NCBI GenBank assembly: GCA_034008185.1
Contig: CM067081.1
Coordinates: 82,852,765 to 82,916,764, forward strand
Direction of reading: 5' to 3'
Source: Gorsachius magnificus
Taxonomy: Eukaryota > Chordata > Aves > Pelecaniformes > Ardeidae
DNA length: 64,000 bases
The notes below the pieces were generated by a model. That model ran no database searches. It was not told the origin of the DNA and worked only from the letters and a program-made list of their open reading frames with translations. Below, piece by piece: positions 49,491 through 60,845 of the stretch; position 1 is the stretch's first letter; every line of letters begins with the position of its first letter. The translations under genes and the position numbers were made by a program.

Positions 49491-51480
49491 TTTAACCTGT
49501 TGTAAACACCAAATGGTCAGTCTTGGCACTGGGGTAGCCTGAGCTTTCAGAAATGGGAAAACCTATCTCTGTGATGCTGGTGGCTCCCACAGGCATATGC
49601 CAGTGCACCAGGTGGTTGGGTAAGCTCTTAGTGCAGATCCGTGAGGGTCTCCTCCCTAAGCAGAGCTCTAGGAGCTTTCTCTGCCCTTGTTGTAGGCAAA
49701 TCTTCTCTATTGTTGCCTGCTGTTTATTGTTTTGTTTATGTTTAGTGTCTGCAAATGCACTTCTGCTACTGCTATCAGCAGGGTTCCGACATTTTTACAT
49801 CCCTTAAGGCTTCTGCAGGTGATTTTGTTATCATTTCCTCAATTTGGCTATCCGTTTCTCTTTGTGGTTCTTTTTAGACAGCTGTCTACATCAGTTTAAA
49901 GAGTCAACTTATGTATTTCAAAAACTGAGCAACCTAACTTAACTTCTCCCTGATAATTTCCCAGGCAAATTATGCAATGTTACACTGAACATCATATTAA
50001 CCATCAATACTTGGTGTTGTATCATAATTATTGGTATGAGGGTTGGCATGTTAGAGAAAAGACATTACTATAAGACTTTAAGTAACTTTAAGATAAACAC
50101 AGTAGAATCCTGATTTTGATAAACTAATGCAACTTGCTGTAAGATTTCATTCAGAAGAAAAAAAAAAAAAAAAAGAAAGAAAATGTAGTGTTCCCCAGTC
50201 CAATTTCAATCTAACTGAAAACCAAACCTGTAGATGACGGATCAAGGAGGGTACAGACTCTTGCTGTATTTTAAATTACGTTCTTTGCTCACAGAGGTGG
50301 CAAAATATATGCGTTGTTACCAGTGGGTCCTCCCCCAGCACGTGGCACAGCAGGAACTACTTTCCTGCTTTCAGTCACTCTGTGTTTCACAGGAGGCAAA
50401 AGAGATTTTGCACAATGTCTGAGGGAAACCTGAACTTTTAACATCAGTAGCTCAGTGACTCCCTGTGCCTCTAAAAACCAAATTATAGTTCTGAAGTGCT
50501 GGACTGCTGAGCTCCCCTGCTTTTACTCCCCACCTTTTGAAGGGAAATATTGCTGTGTTTTGTTTCCCACATCCCTTAGGTTAAAAAAAAGGCAAAAGAG
50601 CGCTCTGAGTTTCTATTAGCGTTCAGCTACAGTTGCGGTTTCACTCTGCATGGAATTGAAACTCATGTGCTCTTCTCTGGGTGAGAGCGGGTTCCTGATA
50701 AGAAAAAAATAAAATCAGACTAGTCCAAAACAAAAGGCAAAGCGTTGCTACAGCTGCTAGAATTTCTGAAGTTTGTAGGTATGGACCGCAAGGGAAGTCT
50801 CCAAAGACACTGAGCTCCAGTCAAAGTTACAAGGTTAGGTGACTGCATACTGTGCTTTAGAAAAGGGCATTAAGCGTCTCACATTTAAGCAACGGACTTG
50901 AAGAAATCAACTTTCACAATCCAGCTTATGCCAAGTCGTTCTCCCATTTCACAATTAATTAAGCACATTTGCTTCACAATAAGGTGAATAACTATAAATG
51001 CATGGAAGCTAATTTTCTATTCTGGTGACGTACAATCTGCAAAATATTTGGAATTGGAGAGCTAGTGTAGGGTGTTTGCAATGCATGGTTTCCTCCTACC
51101 AGAAATGCATGGAATGGCCTTGTAGAGCACAGCAGGCTTTCAGTGAGATGTCTGCATTAGTTATAATAACCCCCAGTGTAAACCTCAGTGCATCTTGTGT
51201 GAAAAGAAAAATCCAGCTACCAGTAAATAGCAGAGGAATTGTGTTTTATTAGAGTACTATTAGTAATCAGGCACGAAGGTAAGCAATATAGACCTGAATG
51301 TATAGTGAATTAATGAGACCTTTCCCAGGCCTTGACTGCAACTGTACACTTTCTTGGTTTTGTTTATGTCTATATGACTCGGCCACTAAACCCAGGAAAT
51401 TTTAAAGTATGATTGCAAATCCATTCCCTGTTCATTTTTCAGGTTCCACTCTTCCAAAATTAGTTCCTCAGCTCCACCAC
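49491..51480. other. Intergenic DNA upstream of TLR7
   Basis: The first 170 bp may be more CR1 ORF1. The rest is unique-looking AT-rich DNA, including a short poly(A) run at 50,159. A motif cluster at 50,634-50,663 is listed separately. No gene was recognised. Confidence 0.5.
50634..50663 (+). promoter_or_regulatory. Candidate RUNX plus PU.1/IRF composite motif cluster
   Basis: TGCGGTTT (50,634-50,641) fits the RUNX consensus TGYGGT. GGAATTGAAACT (50,652-50,663) fits the PU.1/IRF composite GGAANNGAAA extended to an ISRE half. Both are typical of myeloid and B-cell promoters. The cluster lies 2.6 kb upstream of the TLR7 start-codon exon, in a place where a non-coding first exon could begin. 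This is inference from motif matches only. Confidence 0.35.
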
Positions 51481-52012
51481 TCTCATGATTTAACCTGGCA
51501 GGCAGCTGAACACCACACAGCCGCTTGCTCACTCCCTTCCTCCCTCAGTGGGATGGGGCAGAGTAATGGAAAAAAAGGTAAAACCTGTGGGTTGAGATAA
51601 AGACAGTTTAATAAAACAGTAGAGGGTAAAAAAGTAATGATAGTAATAGAGCATACAGAATACACAAAACAAGCGATGCTCAGTGCAATTGCTCACCACC
51701 TGCTGACTGATGCCCAGCCTGTCCCAAGCAGCGATCACTGCCCCCCAGCCAACTCCCCCCGAGCATGACGTTACATGGTCTGGAATAGCTCTGTGGCCAG
51801 TTGGGGTCAGCTGTCCTGGCTGTGCCCCCTCCCAGGTCCTGGTGCCCCTAGCAGAGCAGGGGAAGCTGAAAAGTCCTTGACTGGTGTAAGCACTGCTCAG
51901 CAACAACTAAACCATCAGCACGATACCATCAACGTTCTTCTCATCCTAAATCCAAACCACAGCTCTATGCCAGCTGCTAGGAAGAAAATTAATCCCAGCT
52001 GAAACCAGGACA
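51481..52012 (-). mobile_element. Solo LTR, ERVL-type, with 5-bp target duplication
   Basis: A 532-bp element running TGTCCTGGTTTCAG...(minus strand)...to ...AAATCATGAGA at its other end. It is flanked on both sides by ACCAC (51,476-51,480 and 52,013-52,017). Minus-strand landmarks are a CRE-like TAACGTCA region upstream and an ATTAAA poly(A) signal at 51,607-51,612. A 5-bp duplication fits ERVL (class III) elements. No internal retroviral sequence adjoins it, so it arose by recombination between two LTRs. Confidence 0.85.
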
Positions 52013-53199
52013 ACCACAGTCAGAGAAATTATGAATTGTTATTTAACAGGTAAAGAAAAATATGTAGGAAAAGAAGACACGAAAAAGAATACCCCACTTA
52101 ATAAATATCCTAAACATTGAACTAGTATGTCCTGCAAAGCATAGAAACTTCTGAGTAAGAAACTGGCAAACAGACACCGTGTTCCATGAAATGCTGGATT
52201 GTCACCAGCTTAAGTCTATCCATGTCATCTTTAACTTGGTCCCTTTTACCATCTCCCATGCAGTTTTTATATTTTTTGTATGTTGTTTCCTATGCCCTTA
52301 CCACTATGCTTTTTTGCCTGCTATATTTTGTTTCCTTTCCCCAAAGTCCCATTCATATAATAGACATTGCTCCGCAAAGTATTCAGCTTAAGAGATTTTC
52401 CCAGTTCTTAAAGCTATTAGCAGCAGAAATTAACCCCAAATAATAACAATAATAATAATTACAAAACTTTGAAATACAAAGTATTGTAAATGTCAACTAA
52501 CAATTTCTGTCTGTCTGTTCATGCAGCTTACACTAAAAAAGGGGGGGCGGTGAAAAAGAAGGAACTTGAACTTCTGCAAATCTTAGTTTTCTGAAGTGTA
52601 TGTTACCCTTATGTAACGCATTTGCGTCCTAGCTGCCTGATTTTACGCTCTGTTGCCAAGTATTTTGCAATTGCCCTCCTTTGGGGTTCCACGTGTATTT
52701 TGCAAATTCCTCCTTTGGGGTGCCTTGGATATTCATCTTCTTGGAGTAGGCCTTACAGTTCTTTATGGTATGACACTGTAGCTAGGTAAAATACACAGTT
52801 TGAAACTAAAACTGTTCAAAAGTAGCAAAGAGAGCAAAGTGCAGCATATGAGACGAAAATAAAAAAAACCAAACCCACAACTGTGCATGAGTGTATGAGT
52901 AATGTGAGAATTTGTTTAAAAGGGAAAAAATAAGCGTACTCAGTTATTTTTAAGGGGTGGGGAGAAGTAAATGAGGTACTGTTGTTTTAATTTTAAGTAC
53001 AAACGTTTGAGGAAGTAGGTCTTAGCAGTTGTTTCACATTTAATTATTTCTCAAGTTGCAGTCCAGCTGAAGAGTAGTGATAGAGTAGTGATTACTGCTG
53101 TTGCCTTGAGTGAGTTATGTCATGTTATACTCTTCTCCACACCTGAGCTGAACCAGTGGGGACCTCTTTTATGCTGTTTTCTTCTGCTCTGATTTACAG
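52013..53199. other. TLR7-proximal intergenic or 5' intron sequence
   Basis: AT-rich; includes a 35-bp imperfect tandem duplication (52,661-52,730). It probably belongs to an intron between an unlocated non-coding first exon of TLR7 and the exon at 53,200. The acceptor GATTTACAG ends at 53,199. Confidence 0.5.
52661..52730. repeat. Imperfect tandem duplication, period 35 bp
   Basis: Units start TATTTTGCAA at 52,661 and 52,696, and both contain CCTCCTTTGGGGT. Confidence 0.85.
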
Positions 53200-53247
53200 T
53201 CTCCTCCAGTGACAAATCTGCCAGACCTGGAAGCACAACAGAAAATG
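53200..53247 (+). other. TLR7: TLR7 exon with 5' UTR and the start codon
   Basis: A 48-bp exon between TTTACAG and a GTAGGT donor. It has no upstream ATG and ends in ACAGAAA-ATG, so the initiator Met is its last codon. Human TLR7 has the same layout: the ATG closes a small exon and everything else lies in the next one. The context (AAAATG followed by G after splicing) is strong. Evidence is sequence pattern only. Confidence 0.8.
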
Positions 53248-56200
53248 GTAGGTTAAACTTACATTTTAAATTTGCTCTTAGACCTCTTTGACTAGAACTG
53301 TGGTGGAAGGCTTCAAGAACATATTCTCCTTCTCTCCTGTCTAAATACTCTGATTTACTCCCCTGGTTAGAAGCTGCAATTAATAATGACAGGAAAGTAA
53401 AGCATTCATTTGCGCTAATGCTAACTGGCTAGCATTTATTTGTACTACTGTGCTACAGAACGGGTATAATAATGTCTTTTCAAATTCCTATAACTTCTGA
53501 GGTGTGCTTTTCTCTCCAGCCTTTCCCCCTTTCACCTCCTAAAATACATGTGGAACACCTACAGAAAAATTCCCCTCAGAAACTCCTAGCTGTATTGTTG
53601 CTGAATATTTGAAGGATACCCTAAATCATGATGGGTTTGTGCATATGCTAGTTAATATCAGCAGATTAATACTTTTTGAACTTCTTACAAAGCCAAGCGT
53701 AGATCACAGAGGAAAGGATAGTTTCACGCGCATAGTCGAGCCCTACTTTGAAACTAGCTTCTCGTTGCAGACGTTGCACAAGTCAGCGTTGCTTGTTTCT
53801 TCTGATTAAAACAATCTTTTTTATATGTTCCGGTACTATAACAGACGCAAGGTGTTACATGTGCAAATGGTTAGACACAGCACCAGAATGCAACAGTTTG
53901 CAGTTAAAATAGCTAATGCATTAGAAAGGTATCAGGGGCATATAAAGAAATGAAGCACAAAGATGGTAGGAGCTAAGCTGGCTCTGCAACAACACTTAGG
54001 TTCTTAAAAATGCTGCAGTAGTTGAGAGTTCAAAATCTGAGCATTGCAAATGTCTCAAAAGGCATTTTTTGACTTCTTAAGAAACCTACAAACATATTCA
54101 TGAAGACATTTAAGGCCCAGTTTCATTGCACCTAATTTTAGGCTCCTAAACCTGCAGTGTGGGTCTCTGCGTGGTGCATAGTCAGGCAGAGCTCCCTCCA
54201 TGTTCAGAGCTGAGCAGCACCTGCAGAGGGGCCTCTCTCTCCTCTCTCCTGCTCTCTCTTTAATGCCAGTGCAGCCCAGGTTGATGGCAATGAACTGAGT
54301 AGCTTAGATAAGCACCTGAAATTAAGTGCCTGAGTGCCGTGGCTGCGTTATGACACCCAATTGGCTGGGAGTGTTGATCTGCTCGAGGGGAAGAGGGATC
54401 TGCAGAGGGATCTGGACAGGCTGGATCGATGGGCAAGGGTCAATTTTATGAGGTTCAACAAGGCCAAGTCCTGGGTTCTGCACTTCAGTCAAAACAACCC
54501 CATGCAGCGCTACAGGCTTGGGGAAGAGTGGCTGGAAAGCTGCCTGGCAGAAAAGGACCTGGGGGTGCTGGTTGACAGCCGGCTGAATATGAGCCAGCAG
54601 TGTGCCCAAATACAGCATCCTGGCTTGTATCAGCAATAGTGTGGCCAGCAGGAGCAGGGAAGTGATCGTGCCCTTGTACTCAGCACTGGTGAGGCCGCAC
54701 CTTGAATGCTGTGTTCAGTTTTGGGCGCCTCGCTACAAGAAGGACATTGAGGTGCTGGAGTGTGTCCAGAGAAGGGCAATGAAGCTGATGAGGGGTCTGG
54801 AGCACAAGTCTGATAGGAGCAGCTGAGGGAACTGGGGTTGTTCAGCCTGGAGAAGAGGAGGCTGAGGGGAGACCTTATCGCCCTCTACAACTGCCTGACA
54901 GGAGGCTGTAGCCAGGTGGGGGTCGGCCTCTTCTCCCTGGTAACAGGCGATAGGACGAGGGGAAATGGTCTCAAGTTTCACCACGAGAGGTTTAGATTGG
55001 ACATCAGGAAAAAATTCTTTACGGAAAGGGTTGTCAAGCATTGGAACGGGCTGCCCAGGGAAGTGGTCGAGTCCCTATACCTGGAGGTATTTAAAAGATG
55101 GGTAAACATGGTGCTTAGAGACATGGTTTAGTGGTGGAATGGCAGTATTAGGTTAACAGTTGGACCTGATGACCTTAATGGTCTTTTCCAACCTAAGCAA
55201 TTCTATGATTCTGTGAGTTCTTGTAGAAGTTTGTGGCAATCTAGACTTTAGTCTCACCTTGCCCAAGTCCTGCTCTAGTGCTTGGACAGAGGGTTTTAAT
55301 CTGATGTAGCAAATCTTTAAAGGTTGATTCTAACTAAGTTTTCCGCAAGAGCAGCAAATCTGTGGTTTGAACCCCAGTTAGCAGCAGAGGGTTTCCTTCC
55401 TTCTTTGAAAAGAAGACAGACTGCTGGAGTTTGATCTGCGGCAGTTGTCAAAATTTCCCTGAGTGGCTTCAGGTACCGTGTCTGTGGCTGGTGAGGGTCA
55501 GCACTTCACGGTCTGCTGTAGTGTGCATCGATGGATAAGGATAAATGGCATCCATGTGGTAGAGCGACATGTCCTGCAATGCAGAGAGTCTTGGTGGTTT
55601 CCCTGCCACCTCTCTACCATGTTCCACAGGCAACTGCCTTGGCTGACAATCCTGGCCCCTGGGGTGCATTGGTCTGATAAAGTGAGAGACGGAGGTAGGC
55701 AGGAGCTGGGGCACCATGGTCTGGGCCATTCATTTAAGATAGGCACTCCCTGGTTTTTCATTAGTCTAATAAATTTTTTTATATGCATAATATAGTGCGT
55801 CCCTTGGAGAAGAAGGAAAGCAAAACGTTTACAAGAACATATCCAGGTTTTTCTTCATCAATGTCCCTTTTAATACAAAGAAAGATCTTCAGTTTTCCAT
55901 GTAATTAATGTCAATGGTTGAGTCATTCCTTCTCCCTCCTACATCCCTGCCCATAGCAGTGGAGGAAAAAGAGTTCTAAAAACCCAGCTAGGATGGTGGG
56001 AGGAAATGAATGCATTTTATCTTCTCCAAACTGGCTCCCCACTTCCTGCCTGTGCGGAAAGGAAATCGTGGTAGAGGAAAGGCTGTGGTGTAGTACAGTA
56101 CCAGGTTACACTGAATTCAAGGTCTGCAGTGGACTTCTACATTTTTTCCTTTTGTACTGGAGCTTTGTATTCAAAAGCTGGCTGAACGAATCCCCAGAGT

Positions 56201-59200
56201 GACTCCATTTGGATGTTGAATGGAGGTAGCAGAAGTGCGGTGTTGTGTGAGGCTTGATCTGGCTTCTCTCACATCTGCTGCCCTGCTAGTCACTGAGCAC
56301 TCCTCCAGATACACAGATGCACAGGTAGATTTAGCATAGTGATCTAAGGTAGCACAGAAACATAAGGTTACGCAGGGGGGACAGTGGCCTAAGTAAGAAG
56401 CGTGTACAACAGGAAGCCTCGATTAATCTCCAGGTGTGTGTCACAGACACAGGCATGTCTTAGGCAACAGTCAACAGGGATTTCACGTACTGTTTGAGCA
56501 GGTCTTCATATGTTCTTGTGTCCCAGCTAAAGAGAAAAAAACATTTCTATGTAGCTTGAACACTTTACCTAATCAGCTGGTTTTCAGCTGCTTAACTGGG
56601 AATTCACATTTAGTGAATATTCTTCCATGCATAACTAGTCCTGGTTGTTTAAGAGCATTCCGTGTGCCATGCATCTCCAAGACTTCAACACTGAGTTTCC
56701 CAGGGAAAAATGATGATGTTGATTATGGTGGGGTTTACTGTCTTTAAATCTCTTGACCAGCATCAGACACAGGCAGCTAAGATGCTGTGCAAGGCAGCAA
56801 AATGGTCGTGGCCCCTCTGCCTGTGCTAGGCAAGCCAAGGCTGGCAGCCTGCTAGCCTGGCTGGCTGCCTCTGGCCGGAGGGACGGGGTTTCTTTGACAT
56901 TGACTGCTGCTGAGGAAGTAACTACTGTTGTTTTGGAACGTTCTTCAAATGCCTGTAGGATTTTGGCTCTGCTTTTTTACCAATCATTAGCTTTTTATGG
57001 GACATTCTCAATCTTAAATCTGTCTTTGATTTTCATTTTCACACTTTGCATTGATACAGAGCCCTCTTGGCCCTCTGTCCGTATTGGACATTGGAGGTGC
57101 AAGCTGGTATTAAACCCTATGGAAGTATAGACATTGACTGGCTTAGGTCAACCATACATCCATTCTAACGCTTACTAGAGGAAGAATCCTTACGATAATG
57201 TGAAATTCAAAGTAGGCATTCATCCATTAGTATGGGTTTGAAAATTTAGACTTGCTTTTAAGTGACTTCAGATTTTCTCTGGTTTTCCTATGCTTTGAAA
57301 AATTAACTTTGCTTATTTACGCTATTACAGGGTTGCAATCTGCTGGATGTTTAACACAGATTCTTTCCTCTCAAAAAAAGAAAATTCACAGGGGCGTAGC
57401 CTTTAATCACCTGCCTTGACATTTTTTCAGTAGAATTTTTTTTATGATGCATTATTTAGAGAGTGATATTTATCTTAACATTAAAATACTTAATGATAAG
57501 AAAGTAAAGAAAACACTTGAGGAAATACCAACATATGCATTCCCAAACTGATAATCCTATCTGCACATCTACTTCTAGCCAGTGTGAGAGACAGGACTCC
57601 AGGGTAGCTGAATATTTGATCTGACCCAGTACGTGGTTGATATCATGGCTTATGAGATGTTCTCATTACATTAAATTAATGCCTCCCTATTTCCTTATTT
57701 TTAGGTACCTCCTGCAAAGATGTCAAATGCACTGCTGTTTGTTTTCCTCTTCTTATTTCCAATGCTGCTGTCAGGAGCTTGGTTTCCCAAAAGTTTACCC
57801 TGTGATGTTAAAGCCTCTGAAGGTTCTGTGACAGTGGACTGCACTGATAGGCGTCTCATGGAAGTCCCCACAGGGATCCCTGCAAACGCTACCAACCTTA
57901 CCCTCAGTATTAACCATATCCCCCATATCTATCCAACATCCTTTGCTCATCTTGAGAACCTCGTGGAGATTGACTTCAGATGCAACTGTGTGCCTGTCAG
58001 AATGGGGCCCAAAGATCACGTGTGCATCATGAGACCAAAGATCGAGAGTGGCAGTTTTGCTGCCCTGACAAGATTGAAGTCATTGTATCTGGATGCGAAC
58101 CAGCTATTGGAAATACCCCAGGGTCTTCCTGCTGCTTTAAGTCTGCTGAGCCTGGAAGCAAACAGTATCTTTTCTATCCAAAAAGCCAATTTGTCAGAGC
58201 TAGGAAACATAGAAGTCTTGTATCTGGGACAAAACTGTTACTACCGTAACCCATGCAATGTTTCATTTGAAATTGAAAAGACAGCCTTTCTGGAGCTGAA
58301 AAAATTAACAATACTATCTCTGAAGTCTAACAACTTAACTCATATCCCACCCAATCTGTCATCTACTTTAAAGGAATTGTATATTTACAATAACAGGATT
58401 CAAGTGATTGAAGAACATGATTTAAGTGCCCTTCACAACCTAGAAATTCTTGATCTAAGTGGTAATTGCCCACGTTGCTATAATGCCCCCTATCCTTGTA
58501 TTCCCTGCCCCAAGAAGACAATTGAGATACATTCAAATGCTTTTTATTCCTTGAATAATTTAAGAATTTTGCGGCTTCACAGTAACTCTCTTCAGAGCAT
58601 ACCCAGCAGCTGGTTTAAAAACATCAGGAATCTCAAAGAGCTTGACCTCTCCCAAAATTTCCTCGTAAAGGAGATTGGAGATGCTCAGTTTTTGAAGTTC
58701 ATCCCCAGCCTCACAGTGCTTGACCTGTCCTTTAATTTTGAGCTGCAGATGTATTCTCCATCCTTGAATCTGTCTAAGACATTTTCCTCCCTCTCTAACC
58801 TGGAAACCCTGAGGGTCAAGGGTTATGTCTTTAAAGAACTGAGAGAAGGAAATCTAGATCCATTGCTCAGTCTTAGAAATCTAACGGTGTTGGATCTCGG
58901 GACTAATTTTATTAAAGTTGCTAACCTGAGCTTGCTCAAAAAATTCCCAGCTCTTAAATTCATAGACCTCTCAGTGAATAAAATTTCTCCTTCTTCTGGT
59001 GAAAGCAACTTCTATGGATTTTGTTCTAACCCTAGGATTTCAGTAGAGCAATACAACAGGCAAGTATTACAAGAGATGCATTACTTCAGGTATGATGTGT
59101 ATGGGCGAAGTTGCAGGTCCAAAGACAAGGAGGCTGCTTCCTACCAATCTTCAGTTAAAAAAGAGTGCCTGCAATATGGAGAAACTCTGGATTTAAGCAG

Positions 59201-60845
59201 AAACAACATATTTTTTATTAACCCCTCAGACTTCCGTGGTCTGAGTTCCCTCAGGTGCCTCAACTTGTCAGATAATGCAATAAGTCAAACTTTAAATGGG
59301 AGTGAATTCCGCCACTTGTCTGAATTGAAATATCTGGATTTTTCGAACAACAGGATCGACTTGCTATACTCAACTGCTTTCAAAGAGCTAAAATTTTTAG
59401 AAATCCTAGACCTGAGCAATAACAAGCATTATTTTCTGGCAGAAGGTGTTACTCAGGTGCTTAGTTTTATGAAAAACTTGGCCTATCTGAAGAAGCTGAT
59501 GATGAATGAGAATCAGATTTCTACCTCTATTAACACAGGAATGGAAAGTCAATCTCTTCAAATTTTAGAATTCAGGGGAAATCGTTTAGATGTTCTGTGG
59601 AGGGATGGGAATGCTAGATACTTGTCATTCTTCAAGAATCTGACCAGCCTGGAGCATCTGGATATTTCCTTCAACTCACTCAGTTTTCTGCCTCTCGGTG
59701 TTTTTCCAGCTATGCCTCCGGAACTCAAGATCCTCAACTTAACCAATAACCAGCTGAAGAGTTTCAGCTGGGGAAGCCTCCACTATCTGAAGAAACTGGT
59801 AACTCTGGACCTCAGCAATAACCTGCTGGCTACTGTTCCCCGAGAACTGTCCAATTGCTCTTCAACGCTCCAAGAACTGATGCTCCGAAACAACCACATT
59901 CAGCGGCTAACCAAGCATTTCCTCAGAGGCGCTTTTAACTTGAAATACTTGGACCTCAGCTCAAACAAGATCCAAATAATTAAGAAATCTAGCTTCCCTG
60001 AAAATGTCATTAACAACCTGAGGATGCTGCTTTTGCATGGCAACCCTTTCCAGTGCAACTGTGATGCCGTGTGGTTTGTTTGGTGGATCAATCAGACGCA
60101 AGTGACTATTCCTCTGCTGGCCACAGACGTGACCTGTGCTGGCCCAGGGGCACATAAAGGAAGGAGTGTGGTGTTTTTGGATCTGTACACCTGTGAGCTG
60201 GACAGCTTGTATTTGATCCTGCATGCTGTGTCAGCTTCAGTTGTCCTAGGATTTATGGTGTTCACAGTGACGAGCCATCTCTATTTCTGGGATGTGTGGT
60301 ATAGCTACCACTACTGCACTGCCAAGTTGAAGGGCTATCGGCGTTTATCTTTACCAGATACTTGCTACGATGCCTTTATTGCCTATGACAATAAGGATCC
60401 AGCTGTGAACGAGTGGGTCCTGACAGAACTGGTTGAAAGGCTGGAAGATCAAAAAGCCAGACGGTTCAATTTATGCCTGGAAGAAAGGGACTGGCTGCCG
60501 GGACAGCCAGTCTTTGACAACCTTTCCCAGAGCATTCAGCTGAGCAAAAAGACCATCTTTGTGCTGACCAAGAAGTACCTTAAAAGTGGCAGGTTCAAGA
60601 CAACATTTTACATGGCCCACCAGCGGCTCCTAGATGAAAAACTGGATGTCATTATCTTGATATTTCTTGAGAAGGTTCTGCAGAAGTCCCGGTATGTGCG
60701 GCTGAGGAAGAGGCTGTGCAGAAGTTCTGTCCTGGAATGGCCAACTAACCCTCGGTCTCAGCCCTACTTCTGGCAGTGCCTGAAAAATGCAATAGCTACG
60801 AGTAATGCCCTGGCTTACAACAAGCTTCTCCAAGAAACCGTTTAG
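53245..60845 (+). CDS. TLR7: Toll-like receptor 7 (two coding exons)
   Basis: Endolysosomal receptor for single-stranded RNA and guanosine that signals through MyD88 to NF-kB and IRF7. Coding exons are 53245-53247 (ATG) and 57705-60845, giving 1,047 residues, close to human TLR7 (1,049). In order: signal peptide [19 protein letters not shown]... (about 1-26); an N-terminal cap with WFPKSLPCD; about 26 leucine-rich repeats; the insertion (Z-loop) at about 432-491 with GFCSNP and GRSC; the C-terminal cap [11 protein letters not shown]; one membrane helix (about 837-861); and a cytoplasmic TIR domain (about 889-1036) with YDAFIAYD, the BB-loop RDWLPGQP and a late FW. D553, G582 and T584 match human D555, G584 and T586 of the nucleoside pocket. 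If the upstream exon is not used, translation could start at 57,720 (1,041 residues). The frame is fully open. Confidence 0.95.
53248..57704 (+). other. TLR7: TLR7 intron after the start codon
   Basis: GTAGGT...TTATTTTTAG intron of 4,457 bp. It contains one CR1 (54,335-55,216) and otherwise unremarkable DNA; the open frames at 55,463-57,130 are not recognisable. Confidence 0.75.
54335..55216 (+). mobile_element. CR1 LINE 3' part (about 880 bp), plus strand
   Basis: It reads the ORF2 C-terminal portion: [33 protein letters not shown], then [18 protein letters not shown], then [18 protein letters not shown]. Frameshifts lie near 54,620 and 54,830. It ends ATTCTATGATTCTGTGAG. It is the same subfamily as the copy at 18,042-18,359, judged by CTGACAGGAGGCTGTAG and GTCGGCCTCTTCTCCCTGGT. 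Confidence 0.93.
57705..60845 (+). CDS. TLR7: TLR7 main coding exon
   Basis: It starts GTA-CCT-CCT-GCA-AAG-ATG in frame with the upstream ATG, so the junction reads M-VPPAKM. The stop is TAG at 60,843-60,845. It encodes all recognised domains. An internal Met at 57,720 with an acceptable context (AAGATG) immediately precedes the hydrophobic signal core, so initiation there would also yield a secreted-pathway protein. Confidence 0.96.
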   Translation, partial: VPPAKMSNALLFVFLFLFPMLLSGAWFPKSLPCDVKASEGSVTVDCTDRRLMEVPTGIPANATNLTLSINHIPHIYPTSFAHLENLVEIDFRCNCVPVRMGPKDHVCIMRPKIESGSFAALTRLKSLYLDANQLLEIPQGLPAALSLLSLEANSIFSIQKANLSELGNIEVLYLGQNCYYRNPCNVSFEIEKTAFLELKKLTILSLKSNNLTHIPPNLSSTLKELYIYNNRIQVIEEHDLSALHNLEILDLSGNCPRCYNAPYPCIPCPKKTIEIHSNAFYSLNNLRILRLHSNSLQSIPSSWFKNIRNLKELDLSQNFLVKEIGDAQFLKFIPSLTVLDLSFNFELQMYSPSLNLSKTFSSLSNLETLRVKGYVFKELREGNLDPLLSLRNLTVLDLGTNFIKVANLSLLKKFPALKFIDLSVNKISPSSGESNFYGFCSNPRISVEQYNRQVLQEMHYFRYDVYGRSCRSKDKEAASYQSSVKKECLQYGETLDLSRNNIFFINPSDFRGLSSLRCLNLSDNAISQTLNGSEFRHLSELKYLDFSNNRIDLLYSTAFKELKFLEILDLSNNKHYFLAEGVTQVLSFMKNLAYLKKLMMNENQISTSINTGMESQSLQILEFRGNRLDVLWRDGNARYLSFFKNLTSLEHLDISFNSLSFLPLGVFPAMPPELKILNLTNNQLKSFSWGSLHYLKKLVTLDLSNNLLATVPRELSNCSSTLQELMLRNNHIQRLTKHFLRGAFNLKYLDLSSNKIQIIKKSSFPENVINNLRMLLLHGNPFQCNCDAVWFVWWINQTQVTIPLLATDVTCAGPGAHKGRSVVFLDLYTCELDSLYLILHAVSASVVLGFMVFTVTSHLYFWDVWYSYHYCTAKLKGYRRLSLPDTCYDAFIAYDNKDPAVNEWVLTELVERLEDQKARRFNLCLEERDWLPGQPVFDNLSQSIQLSKKTIFVLTKKYLKSGRFKTTFYMAHQRLLDEKLDVIILIFLEKVLQKSRYVRLRKRLCRSSVLEWPTNPRSQPYFWQCLKNAIATSNALAYNKLLQETV

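Noticed and set aside
51529..51906. 125-codon minus-strand frame
   Set aside because: It lies entirely inside the solo LTR; it is not a host gene, and no retroviral gene adjoins it.
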